Below are positions 43,310-52,064 of a DNA stretch of 64,000 nt, one piece after another (the first letter of the stretch is position 1; every line of letters starts with the position of its first letter). The notes beneath the pieces were generated by a model that saw only the letters and a list, made by a program, of their open reading frames with translations, made no database searches and was not told the DNA's origin. The stretch is from contig JACJID010000002.1 in NCBI GenBank assembly GCA_014138725.1, positions 1,316,001 through 1,380,000 on the forward strand. The letters run 5' to 3'. The position numbers and the translations under genes were made by a program. This DNA is from Kutzneria viridogrisea (GTDB lineage Bacteria > Actinomycetota > Actinomycetes > Mycobacteriales > Pseudonocardiaceae).

Positions 43310-44179
43310 ATGTTCGACCCCGCTCACCTGAGGTCCTTCGTGGCCGTGGCGCAGACCCTGAGCTTCACTCAGGCCGCCGACCGACTCGGCCTGCGCCAGT
43401 CCACGGTGAGCCAGCACATCAGGAAACTGGAGGCCGTCACCGAACGGCAGCTGTTCCTGCGCGACACGCACACCGTCACGCTCACCGCCGACGGTGAGGC
43501 GATGCTGGAGTTCGCCAGGGGAATTCTGGCCACCAATGAGCGGGCCATGCGCTATTTCGCCGGGTCCCAGGTGCGCGGACGGCTCAGGTTCGGCGCCTCC
43601 GAGGACCTCGTGCTGACCCAGTTGCCGCGTATTCTGCGGGAATTCCGGCGCAGCCACCCACTGGTGGACCTGGAGCTGACCGTGGGCCTGAGCGGGGTAC
43701 TGCACGAGGCGCTGCACGCGGGCGAACTCGACCTGGTCTTCGGCAAGCGGCGCACCGGTGAGGCGCACGGAACCCTGGTGTGGCGCGACAAACTCGTGTG
43801 GATCAGCGGGGACTCGCTGGTGGTCGACCCCGCGCAACCGGTGCCGCTGATCGTCTACCCCGCGCCCAGCATCACCAGGGCACAGGCGATCGAGACCCTG
43901 GAGCGCACGAACCGGTCCTGGCGGGTCACCTGCACCAGCGGCAGCCTCAACGGGTTGCGAGCCGCCGCGCTGGCCGGTCTCGGCGTGGTCGCCCACGCGC
44001 AGAGCCTGATCCCCGGCGGCCTGGTCCAGGTGCCCGAACGCCACCGGCTACCCGACCTCGGCCACGTGGAGTTCGTGCTCTCCAGTGGACGCCGCGCCCT
44101 GCGGGGTCCCGCCGCCGAGCTCGCCAGCACGATCCTCGCCGCGGGCGACCGCTTCCAAGCCGTACCCGCGGTGTCATGA
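43310..44179 (+). CDS. LysR-family transcriptional regulator
   Basis: 289 aa. The N-terminal winged helix is FDPAHLRSFVAVAQTLSFTQ with recognition helix LRQSTVSQHIRKLEA; the C-terminal periplasmic-binding-protein fold spans about 90-280 (RGRLRFGASEDLVLTQLPRI). It is transcribed divergently from SBF copy A, the classical LysR arrangement for controlling a transporter. The intergenic 43227-43309 region should hold its site but no clear T-N11-A was fixed by eye. Its last 6 bases overlap the end of the convergent hydrolase gene. Confidence 0.88.
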   Translation: MFDPAHLRSFVAVAQTLSFTQAADRLGLRQSTVSQHIRKLEAVTERQLFLRDTHTVTLTADGEAMLEFARGILATNERAMRYFAGSQVRGRLRFGASEDLVLTQLPRILREFRRSHPLVDLELTVGLSGVLHEALHAGELDLVFGKRRTGEAHGTLVWRDKLVWISGDSLVVDPAQPVPLIVYPAPSITRAQAIETLERTNRSWRVTCTSGSLNGLRAAALAGLGVVAHAQSLIPGGLVQVPERHRLPDLGHVEFVLSSGRRALRGPAAELASTILAAGDRFQAVPAVS

Positions 44180-45001
44180 CATGGGGCCTGCCCGAAGCCA
44201 GTCCATCGCCTCCGCGCAGGCGTGCAGCACGGAGATGTGCCCGTCTTCGGGCCGGGGCCAGAGTTCCGCCCGCGGCAGCCGACCGCGCAGCCAGTCCGCA
44301 TGCGAGGGCGGCGCCACCCGGTCCTGCCCGCCCTGCACCAACAGCACCGGTGCCGTGACCTCGGCGAGGTCGAATCCCCACGGCCTGACGAAGGCGAGGT
44401 CGTCGTCGACCAGTCCTTCGCCCCCGGCCTGCTCGGCCCGCTGGGCGTCCGCCCCCAGACTCGTCCACTGCCCGGACAGCGCCGCCCAGTCGGCCGGGGT
44501 GAAACTGCTCGGGTCGAACTCCTCGGTGAACCGCTCCCTGGCCGCGAGCCCCTGCTCCGCCGCCCGCAACCCACCCGGCGCCGCCATGCCCGCGTACCAG
44601 TCGAACTCCTCGGTGAACGGCGCCATCCCGGCCAGGCACACCACCCCGCTGACCCGCTCGGGCAGCACCGCGGCGCAGGCGAGCGCATGCGGCCCACCCC
44701 CGGACGCCCCCATCACCGCGAACCGGTCTACCCCGAACGCGTCGGCGACCTGCTCGACATCCCGTGCTGCCGAGACGACGTCCCGCCCGACCAACCGACT
44801 GGAACCCCCGTACCCGGGGCGCCCGTAGGACAGCAGCCGAATCCCCCGCTCCGCCGCCGCGAGCAGTAACGGCTCCAGCAGCGCACCGGTCTGCGGCGAG
44901 CCGTGGTGCCACACCACGACCGCCTCGGGTCGATCGAGCCCGCTGTCGTGGGCCCGAACCACCCGACCGTCACCCAACCGCACATCCCGCGACACGATCA
45001 C
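44174..45001 (-). CDS. Alpha/beta hydrolase
   Basis: 275 aa, GTG start. Oxyanion-side motif VVVWHHGSPQTGALL, nucleophile elbow VMGASGGGPHAL with Ser, cap region with tryptophan-rich segments, and acid/His elements (VLLVQGGQDRVAPP, GHISVLHA). Function unassigned within the family. A second GTG six bases later gives MSRDVRLGDG and is equally possible. It converges with the LysR gene and overlaps it by 6 bases. Confidence 0.82.
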   Translation of the reverse strand: MIVSRDVRLGDGRVVRAHDSGLDRPEAVVVWHHGSPQTGALLEPLLLAAAERGIRLLSYGRPGYGGSSRLVGRDVVSAARDVEQVADAFGVDRFAVMGASGGGPHALACAAVLPERVSGVVCLAGMAPFTEEFDWYAGMAAPGGLRAAEQGLAARERFTEEFDPSSFTPADWAALSGQWTSLGADAQRAEQAGGEGLVDDDLAFVRPWGFDLAEVTAPVLLVQGGQDRVAPPSHADWLRGRLPRAELWPRPEDGHISVLHACAEAMDWLRAGPMS

Positions 45002-45040
45002 GCGGCCACGCTACCGCCGGGGTCTGACAAGTGCTGACGA

Positions 45041-45095
45041 CGTCATGAAGGTGCCGTTCAGGACGTTGAACGTCCCAAACGGCACCTTCATGACG
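45041..45095. repeat. GGCACCTTCATGACG-family palindrome 3' of ung
   Basis: CGTCATGAAGGTGCCGTT at 45041-45058 pairs perfectly (18 bp) with 45078-45095; an inner partial stem (GGACGTT/AACGTCC) lies between. It ends 6 bases before the ung stop codon. Same family as 1717-1858 and 23084-23140. Confidence 0.85.
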
Positions 45096-45101
45096 TTCGG
45101 G

Positions 45102-45779
45102 CTACGGCAGCTGCCAGTTGATCGGCTCGGAGCCCTGGCGGCGGAGCAGGTCGTTGGCGCGGCTGAACGGCTTGGAGCCGAAGAAGCCCCGGTCGGCCGA
45201 CATGGGGCTGGGGTGCGCGGACTCGATGCAGGGCACGCCGCTGAGCAGCGGGGCAAGGCTGCGGGCGTTGCTGCCCCACAGGATCGCGACCAGCGGGGTA
45301 CGCCGCGCGGCCAGCGCCTTGATGGCCTGCTCGGTGACCTGCTCCCAGCCCTTGCCCTTGTGCGAGTTGGGCCGTCCGGGCTGCACGGTCAGCGACCTGT
45401 TGAGCAGCAGCACACCCTGCTCGGCCCAGGGCGAGAGGTCCCCGTTGGACGGACGCGGCAGGCCGAGGTCGGACTCCAGTTCGGTGTAGATGTTGGCCAG
45501 GCTGCGCGGGATCGGCCGCACCTCGGGTGCCACGGAGAAGCTCAGCCCGACGGCGTGCCCCGGCGTGGGGTACGGGTCCTGACCGACGATGAGCACGCGC
45601 ACGTCCGCGAAGGGCTGTTTGAACGCACGCAACACGTTGTCGCCCGCGGGCAGGTAGGTGCGTTTGGCGGCGACCTCGGCGCGCAGGAACTCCCCCATGG
45701 CCGCGATCCGGTCGGCCACCGGCTCCAGCGCCTCGGCCCAGCCGGACTCGACGATTTCCTTCAGCGGACGAGAAACCAT
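45102..45779 (-). CDS. ung: Uracil-DNA glycosylase
   Basis: 225 aa from ATG at 45779 ([18 protein letters not shown]). Family 1 motifs: [20 protein letters not shown] with the catalytic aspartate and water-activating region, LLLNRSLTV, and the DNA-intercalating loop [18 protein letters not shown] (HPSPMS where E. coli has HPSPLS). Removes uracil from DNA. An 18-residue longer in-frame version is rejected because it lies in a terminator hairpin. Corresponds to Rv2976c. Confidence 0.95.
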   Translation of the reverse strand: MVSRPLKEIVESGWAEALEPVADRIAAMGEFLRAEVAAKRTYLPAGDNVLRAFKQPFADVRVLIVGQDPYPTPGHAVGLSFSVAPEVRPIPRSLANIYTELESDLGLPRPSNGDLSPWAEQGVLLLNRSLTVQPGRPNSHKGKGWEQVTEQAIKALAARRTPLVAILWGSNARSLAPLLSGVPCIESAHPSPMSADRGFFGSKPFSRANDLLRRQGSEPINWQLP

Positions 45780-45795
45780 GCGGCAAACCCTAGCT

Positions 45796-45839
45796 GGTGG
45801 CGTGGCGGCGCCTGCGGCCAACGGCGCCGCCACGCCACC
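45796..45839 (-). terminator. 17-bp perfect hairpin 3' of SBF copy B
   Basis: GGTGGCGTGGCGGCGCC pairs perfectly with GGCGCCGCCACGCCACC over a 10-base loop, 2 bases past the SBF copy B stop codon and before ung on the same strand. It separates the two transcription units. Confidence 0.8.
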
Positions 45840-45841
45840 TG

Positions 45842-46846
45842 TCAGGACACGAGTTCAGCCTCGGGCTGGACCTGCTTGGCGGCGTAGCGCCGGGCGAGCC
45901 AGGCGCACACCATGAGCTGGATCTGGTGGAACAGCATCAGTGGCAGCACGGCGATGCCCACGGTGGCCGCCGGGAACAGCACGGTCGCCATGGGAACCCC
46001 ACTGGCCAGTGACTTCTTGGAGCCGCAGAACACGATGGCGATCTCGTCCTCGCGGGAGAACGGCAACCTGCGGGCGGCCACCGTCGTGACCGTCATGACG
46101 ATCGCCAGCAGCACCATGTTGACCACCAGCAGCAGCACCAGCGAGAGCGGGGTGAGCCGTCCCCAGATGCCAGCCACCACGCCTTCGCTGAACGCCACGT
46201 ACACCACGAGCAGGATGGAGCCGCGGTCCACGTAGCCGAGGACCTTCTTGTGCTTGGTGATGAACCCGCCCACCCAGCGCCGCAGCAGCTGGCCCGCGAC
46301 GAAGGGCGCCAGCAGCTGGAGCATGATGTCGCGCACCGATTCCAGCGACACACCACCGCCGCCGTTGCCGGTGATGACGAACAGGGCCACCAGCAACGGG
46401 GTGAGCACGATGCCGATGAGGTTGGAGAACGAGGCGCTGCAGATGGCCGCGGCCACGTTGCCGCGGGCGATCGAGGTGAACGCGATCGAGGACTGCACCG
46501 TGGAAGGCAGGCAGCACAGGAACATCAGCCCGGCCCACAGCTCCGGGGTGAGCACACCGGGCACGAGCAGCTTGGCCGCCAGGCCCAGCACCGGGAACAG
46601 CACGAAGGTGCTGGCGAACACCACCCCGTGCAGCCGCCAGTGCTTGAGTCCGTCGATGGCCTCCCTGGTGGACAACCTCGCCCCGTACAGGAAGAACAGC
46701 AGGCCGATCGCGAACGTGGTCGCGTAGTCGAAGCCGGTGGCGACCACACCCCGCGCGGGCAGCAGCGAGGCGATGCCGACCGTGGCCAGCAGCGCGAGGA
46801 TGTACGGATCGATCCGCAGCTTGGACAACAGCGGAACGCGGGACAT
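45842..46846 (-). CDS. SBF/bile-acid:sodium symporter-like transporter, copy B
   Basis: 334 aa, about nine to ten membrane helices. Closely related to copy A at 42255: [61 protein letters not shown] and [19 protein letters not shown]. The two are probably an old duplication, with ung, a hydrolase and a LysR gene between them. It lies 62 bases downstream of the isocitrate-lyase-fold gene but a hairpin intervenes. The substrate is unknown; a link to the lyase's substrate or product is speculative. Confidence 0.85.
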   Translation of the reverse strand: MSRVPLLSKLRIDPYILALLATVGIASLLPARGVVATGFDYATTFAIGLLFFLYGARLSTREAIDGLKHWRLHGVVFASTFVLFPVLGLAAKLLVPGVLTPELWAGLMFLCCLPSTVQSSIAFTSIARGNVAAAICSASFSNLIGIVLTPLLVALFVITGNGGGGVSLESVRDIMLQLLAPFVAGQLLRRWVGGFITKHKKVLGYVDRGSILLVVYVAFSEGVVAGIWGRLTPLSLVLLLVVNMVLLAIVMTVTTVAARRLPFSREDEIAIVFCGSKKSLASGVPMATVLFPAATVGIAVLPLMLFHQIQLMVCAWLARRYAAKQVQPEAELVS

Positions 46847-46871
46847 CAGACCCCTTCTCTCACAGCGGGCA

Positions 46872-46900
46872 CGGTCGGGGGCCCGTCGGGCCCCCGACCG
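46872..46900 (-). terminator. Hairpin between the lyase gene and SBF copy B
   Basis: CGGTCGGGGGCCCG and CGGGCCCCCGACCG are perfect complements separated by one base, giving a stem of about 12 bp with a tight loop. It lies 8 bases past the lyase stop codon and may attenuate transcription into the transporter gene. Confidence 0.6.
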
Positions 46901-46908
46901 GTATCAGA

Positions 46909-47775
46909 TCAGACCCGCACCGCGTCCAGGCTCTTGTTCTTGTGGTGGCGGCTGATGTTGCGCTCCATCAGCGCGATCGAGGCCGCCACGCCCACGTCGC
47001 CCTCCTTGACCTCGGGCAGCCTGCCGTCGTTGGCGCGCAGCTCCAGCAGCGCGTTGTCGATGGCGGTCTGCGCCGCGAACAGGCAGGGGGTGCTGTAGAT
47101 CGCCACGTTGACGCCGAGGTCCTCCAGCTCGGTCAGCGACAGGCGGGGCGACTTGCCGCCCGCGATCTGGTTGAACAGCAGGGGCTTGTCCCCGATCACC
47201 CCGCGCACCTTGCGGATCCAGTCCACGCTGCGCACGCCGTCGACCAGCAGCACGTCGGCGTCGGTGGCGGCCAGCGCCTCGGCGCGGCGCAGGATCTCCG
47301 ACTCCTCCGTGGCGTCGGTGCGGGCCACGACCAGCAGGTCCTTGCGGGTCTCCAGCACCAGGTTCAGCTTCTCCAGGTACTCCTCGAGCGGCAGGATCTG
47401 CTTGCCGTCCACGTGCCCGCAGCGGCGCGGCCGCTTCTGGTCCTCCAGGATCACGCCGGAGGCGCCGATCCGCTCCAGGTGCTCCACCACGTGGCAGGCC
47501 ACCTCGGGGTCCACGTAGCCGTCGTCGATGTCCACGAGCAGGTGCTGCTCGGGGAAGGCCAGCCGCAGGCGCTGCACGAAGTTGACCATGTCCGGCCAGG
47601 CGATGAACCCGATGTCGGGCAGGCCGTAGTAGGAGGCCGCGAAGCCGAACCCGGAGATGAACATCCCGCCGTAGTGCTGGGCGGCCAGCGAGGCCGAGAA
47701 CATGTCGAACACACCGATCAGCGGCGTGATGGACTCGCTCCGGATGTCGTTGCGGAGAGCGCTGCCGTACTGCAT
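46909..47775 (-). CDS. Isocitrate lyase/PEP mutase superfamily enzyme
   Basis: 288 aa from ATG at 47775 (MQYGSALRNDIRSES), preceded by AAAGGGG; an in-frame upstream start at 47832 is rejected. Motifs: metal-binding LLVDIDDGYVDP, VILEDQKRPRRCGHVDGKQI with the flexible-loop RCGH that carries the catalytic cysteine of carbon-carbon lyases, VVARTDA and FNQIAGG. The RCGH loop favours a lyase (methylisocitrate- or dimethylmalate-lyase-like) over a phosphonate mutase. The substrate is not fixed. The upstream 460 bases are AT-rich and gene-free. Confidence 0.8.
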   Translation of the reverse strand: MQYGSALRNDIRSESITPLIGVFDMFSASLAAQHYGGMFISGFGFAASYYGLPDIGFIAWPDMVNFVQRLRLAFPEQHLLVDIDDGYVDPEVACHVVEHLERIGASGVILEDQKRPRRCGHVDGKQILPLEEYLEKLNLVLETRKDLLVVARTDATEESEILRRAEALAATDADVLLVDGVRSVDWIRKVRGVIGDKPLLFNQIAGGKSPRLSLTELEDLGVNVAIYSTPCLFAAQTAIDNALLELRANDGRLPEVKEGDVGVAASIALMERNISRHHKNKSLDAVRV

Positions 47776-48234
47776 GAGTAAACCCCTTTGAATGAGCGAA
47801 AACGACCCATTGCCCCACAGTGAATTGCGCACAACTCAGACGCGCGCACCTCGGTACGCGCTTTCACACACTCGACCACCCCAGAAGGTCAAGGAAATTT
47901 TGCCAACGCTTTCACGGTACATGGTATGAGCGGATGACCAGGATAACCAGCATCCAATCGGGCAAATCGACCATGCCTCACAACTACCGTGAGTAGTCAC
48001 GACCGCCAAGTATGGCTACTGACGAGTAGCCAGAAATCGGCATGTAAAATAGAGGTAAAATGAATTGGCATCGCGCGCCCTGGAACTGTCATCCTGGACC
48101 GACAGGGCAGCTGCGGCCGGGCACCTCGCGACAGACTGACGTTGCCGAAGTCTTTGCGAAGTCTTTCCCCGAACAAACGTAGGACTACTGGCCGAGTCGC
48201 GGCCAGAGTCCGATCGGGTGAGTCAGTGGATCAC
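47776..48234. other. AT-rich gene-free stretch
   Basis: No coding frame is convincing. The segment 47850-48070 is far lower in GC than the rest of the window (for example AAGGAAATTTTGCC, GAGGTAAAATGAATTGGC). It should contain the promoter of the leftward lyase gene. Near its right end CTGGCCG-AGTCG-CGGCCAG (48188-48206) forms a small hairpin 29 bases past the stop of the next gene. Confidence 0.5.
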
Positions 48235-49155
48235 TCAGCGTAGGTGTCCGTCGAGCGTGGTGACCAGCACCACCGGCCAGTCCGCGCCGTAGATCAACAC
48301 CTCGACCTGGGTCGGCCCCTCGGGGTCCACCTGCCACTGCGGACGCACCGCGAGCAGGCCCGCCAGCGGCCGGGTCACCAGCCTGCGGCCCTGCCAGGGC
48401 AGGCTCACGTGGGCCAGCAGCGCCCCGTTCTCGTCGGCGACCACCGCCCTGGTCCACCGCCCGCGCACCGGCAGCAGCCGCACGTCAGTCCACTCAGGAC
48501 CGTCCGCCAGCCAGGCGGCGGCCTTGGCCGTGCGGCGGCGGTTGAGCAGCGTCGCCAGCACGCGGGTGTTCGCCCCCGGCGCGCCGTGCACGTGCCCGAA
48601 CTGCCTGGGGCGCAGGTACTTGCGGCCCTTCGGTTGGTACGGCAGGGACAGCGGCACGACCTGGTCGCTGTCCGCGAGCACCAGCACCGCGGCCTCGCCG
48701 TCGCCGAGCAGGGTGGCCCGCGCGGGCTCGCCGTCCACCCGGAGACCGCCCAGCGGCACGCCCTCGGGCACGCCGAACAACTGCTCCACCTCGCCGCCCC
48801 GCTCGGTGGCCACGGAGATCTCCGGCAGCGCCGGGCCGCCGGGGCTGTACCAGCGCAGCTGGGCGTACACCGGGCGGCTGGGCTCGCGGGTGGCCACCAG
48901 CCGGACCAGCTCGGCCCGGCGCGGGGGCTGGGCGCTGTCCTCGCGCAGCAGCGCGAAGCCGACCACGGCGATGGCCACCGCGGACAGGATCAGCACCAGC
49001 CACAGCGGCAGCCAGGCGGACACCAGGACCAGCGCGACCGCGCCCACGATCTGTGCCCACCGGGGCAGCCGGGAGTGTGTGATCGGTGGGGGCGCGTCGA
49101 ACCGATCGGGCAGTACCAACGCATCTGGTAACGCGTTGTCGTCCGCGGCAGCCAC
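48235..49155 (-). CDS. Membrane-anchored hypothetical protein, 306 aa
   Basis: GTG at 49155 follows AAGGGGG; the long upstream open frame overlaps the carbonic anhydrase gene and is rejected. Two adjacent hydrophobic helices (WAQIVGAVALVLVSAWLPLWLVLILSAVAI region, about 35-65) are followed by a large soluble domain rich in beta strands with WYSPGGPALPEISVATERGG and WLADGPEWTDVRLLPV. Not recognised. It is the last gene of the thiL-GNAT-carbonic anhydrase group, 32 bases downstream of the anhydrase. Confidence 0.6.
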   Translation of the reverse strand: MAAADDNALPDALVLPDRFDAPPPITHSRLPRWAQIVGAVALVLVSAWLPLWLVLILSAVAIAVVGFALLREDSAQPPRRAELVRLVATREPSRPVYAQLRWYSPGGPALPEISVATERGGEVEQLFGVPEGVPLGGLRVDGEPARATLLGDGEAAVLVLADSDQVVPLSLPYQPKGRKYLRPRQFGHVHGAPGANTRVLATLLNRRRTAKAAAWLADGPEWTDVRLLPVRGRWTRAVVADENGALLAHVSLPWQGRRLVTRPLAGLLAVRPQWQVDPEGPTQVEVLIYGADWPVVLVTTLDGHLR

Positions 49156-49187
49156 AAAACCCCCTTCGGTGTCAACCGAAAGGGTAC

Positions 49188-49709
49188 TCAGTCCAGACGA
49201 CGCAACTGCTGGCGGTACACCTTGGCGTTCTCCACGTACAGCCGCACGATGCCGGACACCATGTCCTCGGGCACCTCGTGGCCCTCGCGGACCCTGGCGG
49301 GCACCCCCAGCGCCATGCGCCGCGCGGGCACGTGCCCGTTGAAGGACACCACCGCCCCCGCACCGACCACCGCACCCGACTCGATCACCGCCCCGTTGAG
49401 CACCACCGAGCCGGAGGCGATCAGGCAGCGGTCCCCCACCGTCGCGCCCTCCACGTGCGTGTTGTGCCCGAGCACGCAGTCCGAGCCGATCACGGTCGGG
49501 TGGAACTGGGTGCAGTGCAGCACCGTGCCGTCCTGCACGCTGGTGCGCTCCCCCACGGTGATCGACCCGTAGTCCCCGCGCAGCACCGCCTGCGGCCACA
49601 CGGAGGTGTGCGCCCCGATCGTGACCGCACCGATCAGGGTCGCGTCCGGGTGCACGTACGCGTCCGGGTGAATGGTCGGCTCGCGGTCGCCGAGTGCGTA
49701 GATCGGCAC
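49188..49709 (-). CDS. Gamma-class carbonic anhydrase-like protein
   Basis: 173 aa, GTG start. A left-handed beta-helix hexapeptide-repeat protein (IHPDAYVHPDATLIGAV, IGAHTSVWPQAVLRGDYGSI). Candidate zinc-binding histidines are at VLHCTQFHPTVIG and VLGHNTHVEG, the gamma-anhydrase pattern; the acidic loop of Cam is absent, so it may be a CamH-type enzyme. It lies 10 bases after the GNAT gene and is co-transcribed with it. Confidence 0.85.
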   Translation of the reverse strand: MPIYALGDREPTIHPDAYVHPDATLIGAVTIGAHTSVWPQAVLRGDYGSITVGERTSVQDGTVLHCTQFHPTVIGSDCVLGHNTHVEGATVGDRCLIASGSVVLNGAVIESGAVVGAGAVVSFNGHVPARRMALGVPARVREGHEVPEDMVSGIVRLYVENAKVYRQQLRRLD

Positions 49710-49719
49710 GTCTTGCCTC

Positions 49720-50169
49720 CTACAGGGTTTTGCCGAAGTACCGGCTCTCCGGGTAGTCCTTGTACACGCCGAAACCGGGCACGGCGGTGTAGCCGGAGGA
49801 GGTGTAGAGCCCGATCGCCTCGGGCTGGGCGATGCCGGTCTCCAGCACCAGCCTGCGCCTGCCCGCGGCGCGCGCGGTGCGCTCCAGCTCGGCGAGCAGC
49901 GCCCTGGCCAGGCCGCGTCCGCGCGCCGATGGCGCCACGTACATCCGCTTCACCTCGGCCTCGTGCTCGCCGTGCACCCTCCAGCCGCCGCAGACCACCG
50001 GCAGCAGGTCCAGGTAGCCGACGAGGAAGACCCCGTGCGGCGCGCGGAACTGGGCCGCGTCCATCGGGGTGCTGTCGGCCGAGCCGTACCGGCGCACGTA
50101 CTCCTGCTGCACCTGTTCGGTCAGCACCACGGCGTCCGGGTGGTCGATGCCCACCTCGGTGAAGGTCAT
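49720..50169 (-). CDS. GNAT-family N-acetyltransferase
   Basis: 149 aa. The acetyl-CoA motif is VKRMYVAPSARGRGLARALLAELERTA, with the following strand RRLVLETGIAQPEAIGLYTSSGY. The acceptor is unknown. ATG overlaps the thiL stop codon by four bases. Confidence 0.88.
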   Translation of the reverse strand: MTFTEVGIDHPDAVVLTEQVQQEYVRRYGSADSTPMDAAQFRAPHGVFLVGYLDLLPVVCGGWRVHGEHEAEVKRMYVAPSARGRGLARALLAELERTARAAGRRRLVLETGIAQPEAIGLYTSSGYTAVPGFGVYKDYPESRYFGKTL

Positions 50170-51131
50170 CTCCAGTGCTCCCAGCCGCCGTCCGCCTCGT
50201 AGGGCCGACCGTCCACGGTGACCCCGCTGCCCCGCCGCACGGTACCGATCGTCACCCAGTTCTCGGGCACGTCGGCAGGTTCCGGGAAGGTGGCCGCCAA
50301 CGCGTGGTCCTCGCCGCCGGTCAGCACCCAGTGCCTCGGGTTGGCGCCCAGCGCGGAGCCCACGTCGATCAGCCGCTGGTGCACCGGCAGCAGGTCGGTG
50401 CGCACGTCGATGGCCACGCCCGAGGCCTCCGCGATGTGGCCCACGTCGGCCAGCAACCCGTCGGAGACGTCCAGCATCGCCGAGGCACCGGCCTCCGCGG
50501 CCTGCGGGCCCGCCGCGTACGGGGGCTCCGGGGCCTGCTGCGCGCCGACGATGGCCACCGGCGAGCGGAAGCCCCTGCCGAGCACGGCCAGGCCCGCCGC
50601 GGCCCAGCCCAGCCGCCCGCAGACCGCGAGCACGTCACCGGGCGCCGCGCCGGAACGGGTCACCGGGGCCAGTCCGCGCAGGTCGCCAAGGGCTGTCACG
50701 GAGATCACCAGTGTCGGGCAGCTCACCATGTCCCCGCCGACCACGCCCGCGCCCGCCCTGGACGCCTCCTTCCACAGCCCGCCGCTGAGCCCGTCCACCA
50801 GTTCGGTGGGGGTGTCCCTGGGCAGGGCGAAGCCGACCAGCAGGGCCGTGGGCACCGCGCCCATGGCGGCCACGTCGGCCAGGTTGGCCGCGGCGGCCTT
50901 GCGCCCGACCTGCTCGGGAGTGGACCAGTCCAACCGGAAGTGCACGCCCTCCACCAGCACGTCGGTGCTGGCGACCACACGCCCGTCGGGGGCGGCGACC
51001 AGCGCCGCGTCGTCCCCGGGGCCGAGCAGGGTGGTCGCGGGCTGCGGGCGTCCGCTGGTGACGCGCCTGATGAGACCGAACTCACCCACTTCGGCGACCG
51101 TGTCCGCGTCTCGCGGCGGCTCCGGGCGCAA
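50166..51131 (-). CDS. thiL: Thiamine-monophosphate kinase
   Basis: 321 aa; phosphorylates thiamine monophosphate to the diphosphate. Start is TTG at 51131, supported by GGAGG five bases upstream and by normal length. Motifs: LLGPGDDAAL, STDVLVEGVHFRLDW, AAANLADVAAMGA, VVGGDMVS and MLDVSDGLLADVGHI. Corresponds to Rv2977c. Heads a leftward operon with GNAT and carbonic anhydrase genes. Divergent from a small RAM-domain gene. Confidence 0.95.
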   Translation of the reverse strand: MRPEPPRDADTVAEVGEFGLIRRVTSGRPQPATTLLGPGDDAALVAAPDGRVVASTDVLVEGVHFRLDWSTPEQVGRKAAAANLADVAAMGAVPTALLVGFALPRDTPTELVDGLSGGLWKEASRAGAGVVGGDMVSCPTLVISVTALGDLRGLAPVTRSGAAPGDVLAVCGRLGWAAAGLAVLGRGFRSPVAIVGAQQAPEPPYAAGPQAAEAGASAMLDVSDGLLADVGHIAEASGVAIDVRTDLLPVHQRLIDVGSALGANPRHWVLTGGEDHALAATFPEPADVPENWVTIGTVRRGSGVTVDGRPYEADGGWEHWR

Positions 51132-51228
51132 GGTTGCCTCCGATCATGAGCATTCGGAACCCCAACCGGGGTAGGTTGCTGGCCACGTTCCTACCCCGTG
51201 CGGGCAGATCGAGACGAAGGGGCACGCC

Positions 51229-51462
51229 GTGGTCCACGCTTACATACTCATCCAAACCGAGGTCGGAAAGGCGGCTGCGGTCGCAGCTGAGATCTCCGGC
51301 ATACCCGGCGTGTCCACCGCCGAGGACGTCACCGGCCCCTACGACGTGATCGTGCGCGCCGACGCGGACACCGTGGACCAGCTCGGCCAGCTGGTGGTCG
51401 CCAAGATCCAGAACGTGGAGGGCATCACCAGGACGCTGACCTGTCCGGTCGTGCACCTGTGA
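51229..51462 (+). CDS. Stand-alone RAM (Lrp/AsnC ligand-binding) protein
   Basis: 77 aa, GTG start. The protein is only the alpha-beta ligand-binding half of an Lrp/AsnC regulator: MVHAYILIQTEVGKAAAV, EDVTGPYDVIVRADADTVDQL and ITRTLTCPVVHL. The DNA-binding helix-turn-helix is absent, as in a known actinobacterial stand-alone family. It probably binds an amino acid or partner protein. Divergent from thiL and 12 bases upstream of the DUF3515 gene. Confidence 0.85.
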   Translation: MVHAYILIQTEVGKAAAVAAEISGIPGVSTAEDVTGPYDVIVRADADTVDQLGQLVVAKIQNVEGITRTLTCPVVHL

Positions 51463-51474
51463 TGAACTGAGCCC

Positions 51475-52047
51475 GTGCCAACCACCCTGTCCAAACCCGC
51501 GCTGGCCGCCGTGATCGGGCTGCCCGCGCTGCTGGCCGTGGGCGTGGCCGTGCTCGGCCTGGTCCAGGGAGCCCCGCCCCCTCCCCAGACCGCGACCCCC
51601 ACCGCGGCAGCGGACCGTACCGGTCCGCTGCCGCTGGTGCCCGTCGACGCACCCGAGTCCGGCTCGGCCGACTGCGCCACCCTGGTCAAGGCCCTGCCCC
51701 AGCAGGTGCTCAACGGCGGGGCGACCGTGCCGCGCCGCGCGCTGAAAGACCCCGCCCCGCCCGCCACGGTGGCTTGGGGCGACGCCCAGCACGAACCGGT
51801 GGTGCTGCGCTGTGGGCTGGGCAAGCCGCCAGAACTCGTGCAGACCTCGCAACTCGTGCAGACCTCCGGCGTGCGCTGGCTCCAGGTGACCGGGGACAGC
51901 GGATCGGTCACCTGGTACGCGGTGGACCGGCCGGTGTACGTGGCGCTGACCACCCCGGAGGGCACCGGGAGCGGACCGTTACAGGCCGTCTCCGACGCAC
52001 TGCGCGGCGCGCTGCCGGAACGCCCCGTCTCGCCGAACCCGGGCTGA
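51475..52047 (+). CDS. DUF3515 family secreted or anchored protein
   Basis: 190 aa, GTG start. An N-terminal hydrophobic segment (AVIGLPALLAVGVAVLGLV) acts as signal or anchor; a Pro/Thr linker is followed by a soluble domain with two cysteines (SADCATLVKALP, VVLRCGLGKP) and VRWLQVTGDSGSVTWYAVDRPVYVAL. The position between thiL and ddl matches Rv2980. Function unknown; proximity to ddl hints at the cell envelope, which is inference only. Confidence 0.8.
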   Translation: MPTTLSKPALAAVIGLPALLAVGVAVLGLVQGAPPPPQTATPTAAADRTGPLPLVPVDAPESGSADCATLVKALPQQVLNGGATVPRRALKDPAPPATVAWGDAQHEPVVLRCGLGKPPELVQTSQLVQTSGVRWLQVTGDSGSVTWYAVDRPVYVALTTPEGTGSGPLQAVSDALRGALPERPVSPNPG

Positions 52048-52064
52048 GGCCGACCCGAACGGGC

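Noticed and set aside
40194-43331. A 1045-codon open frame on the + strand
   Set aside because: It spans the DAK2 gene, rpmB in another frame, and the SBF transporter. The translation lacks any domain pattern.
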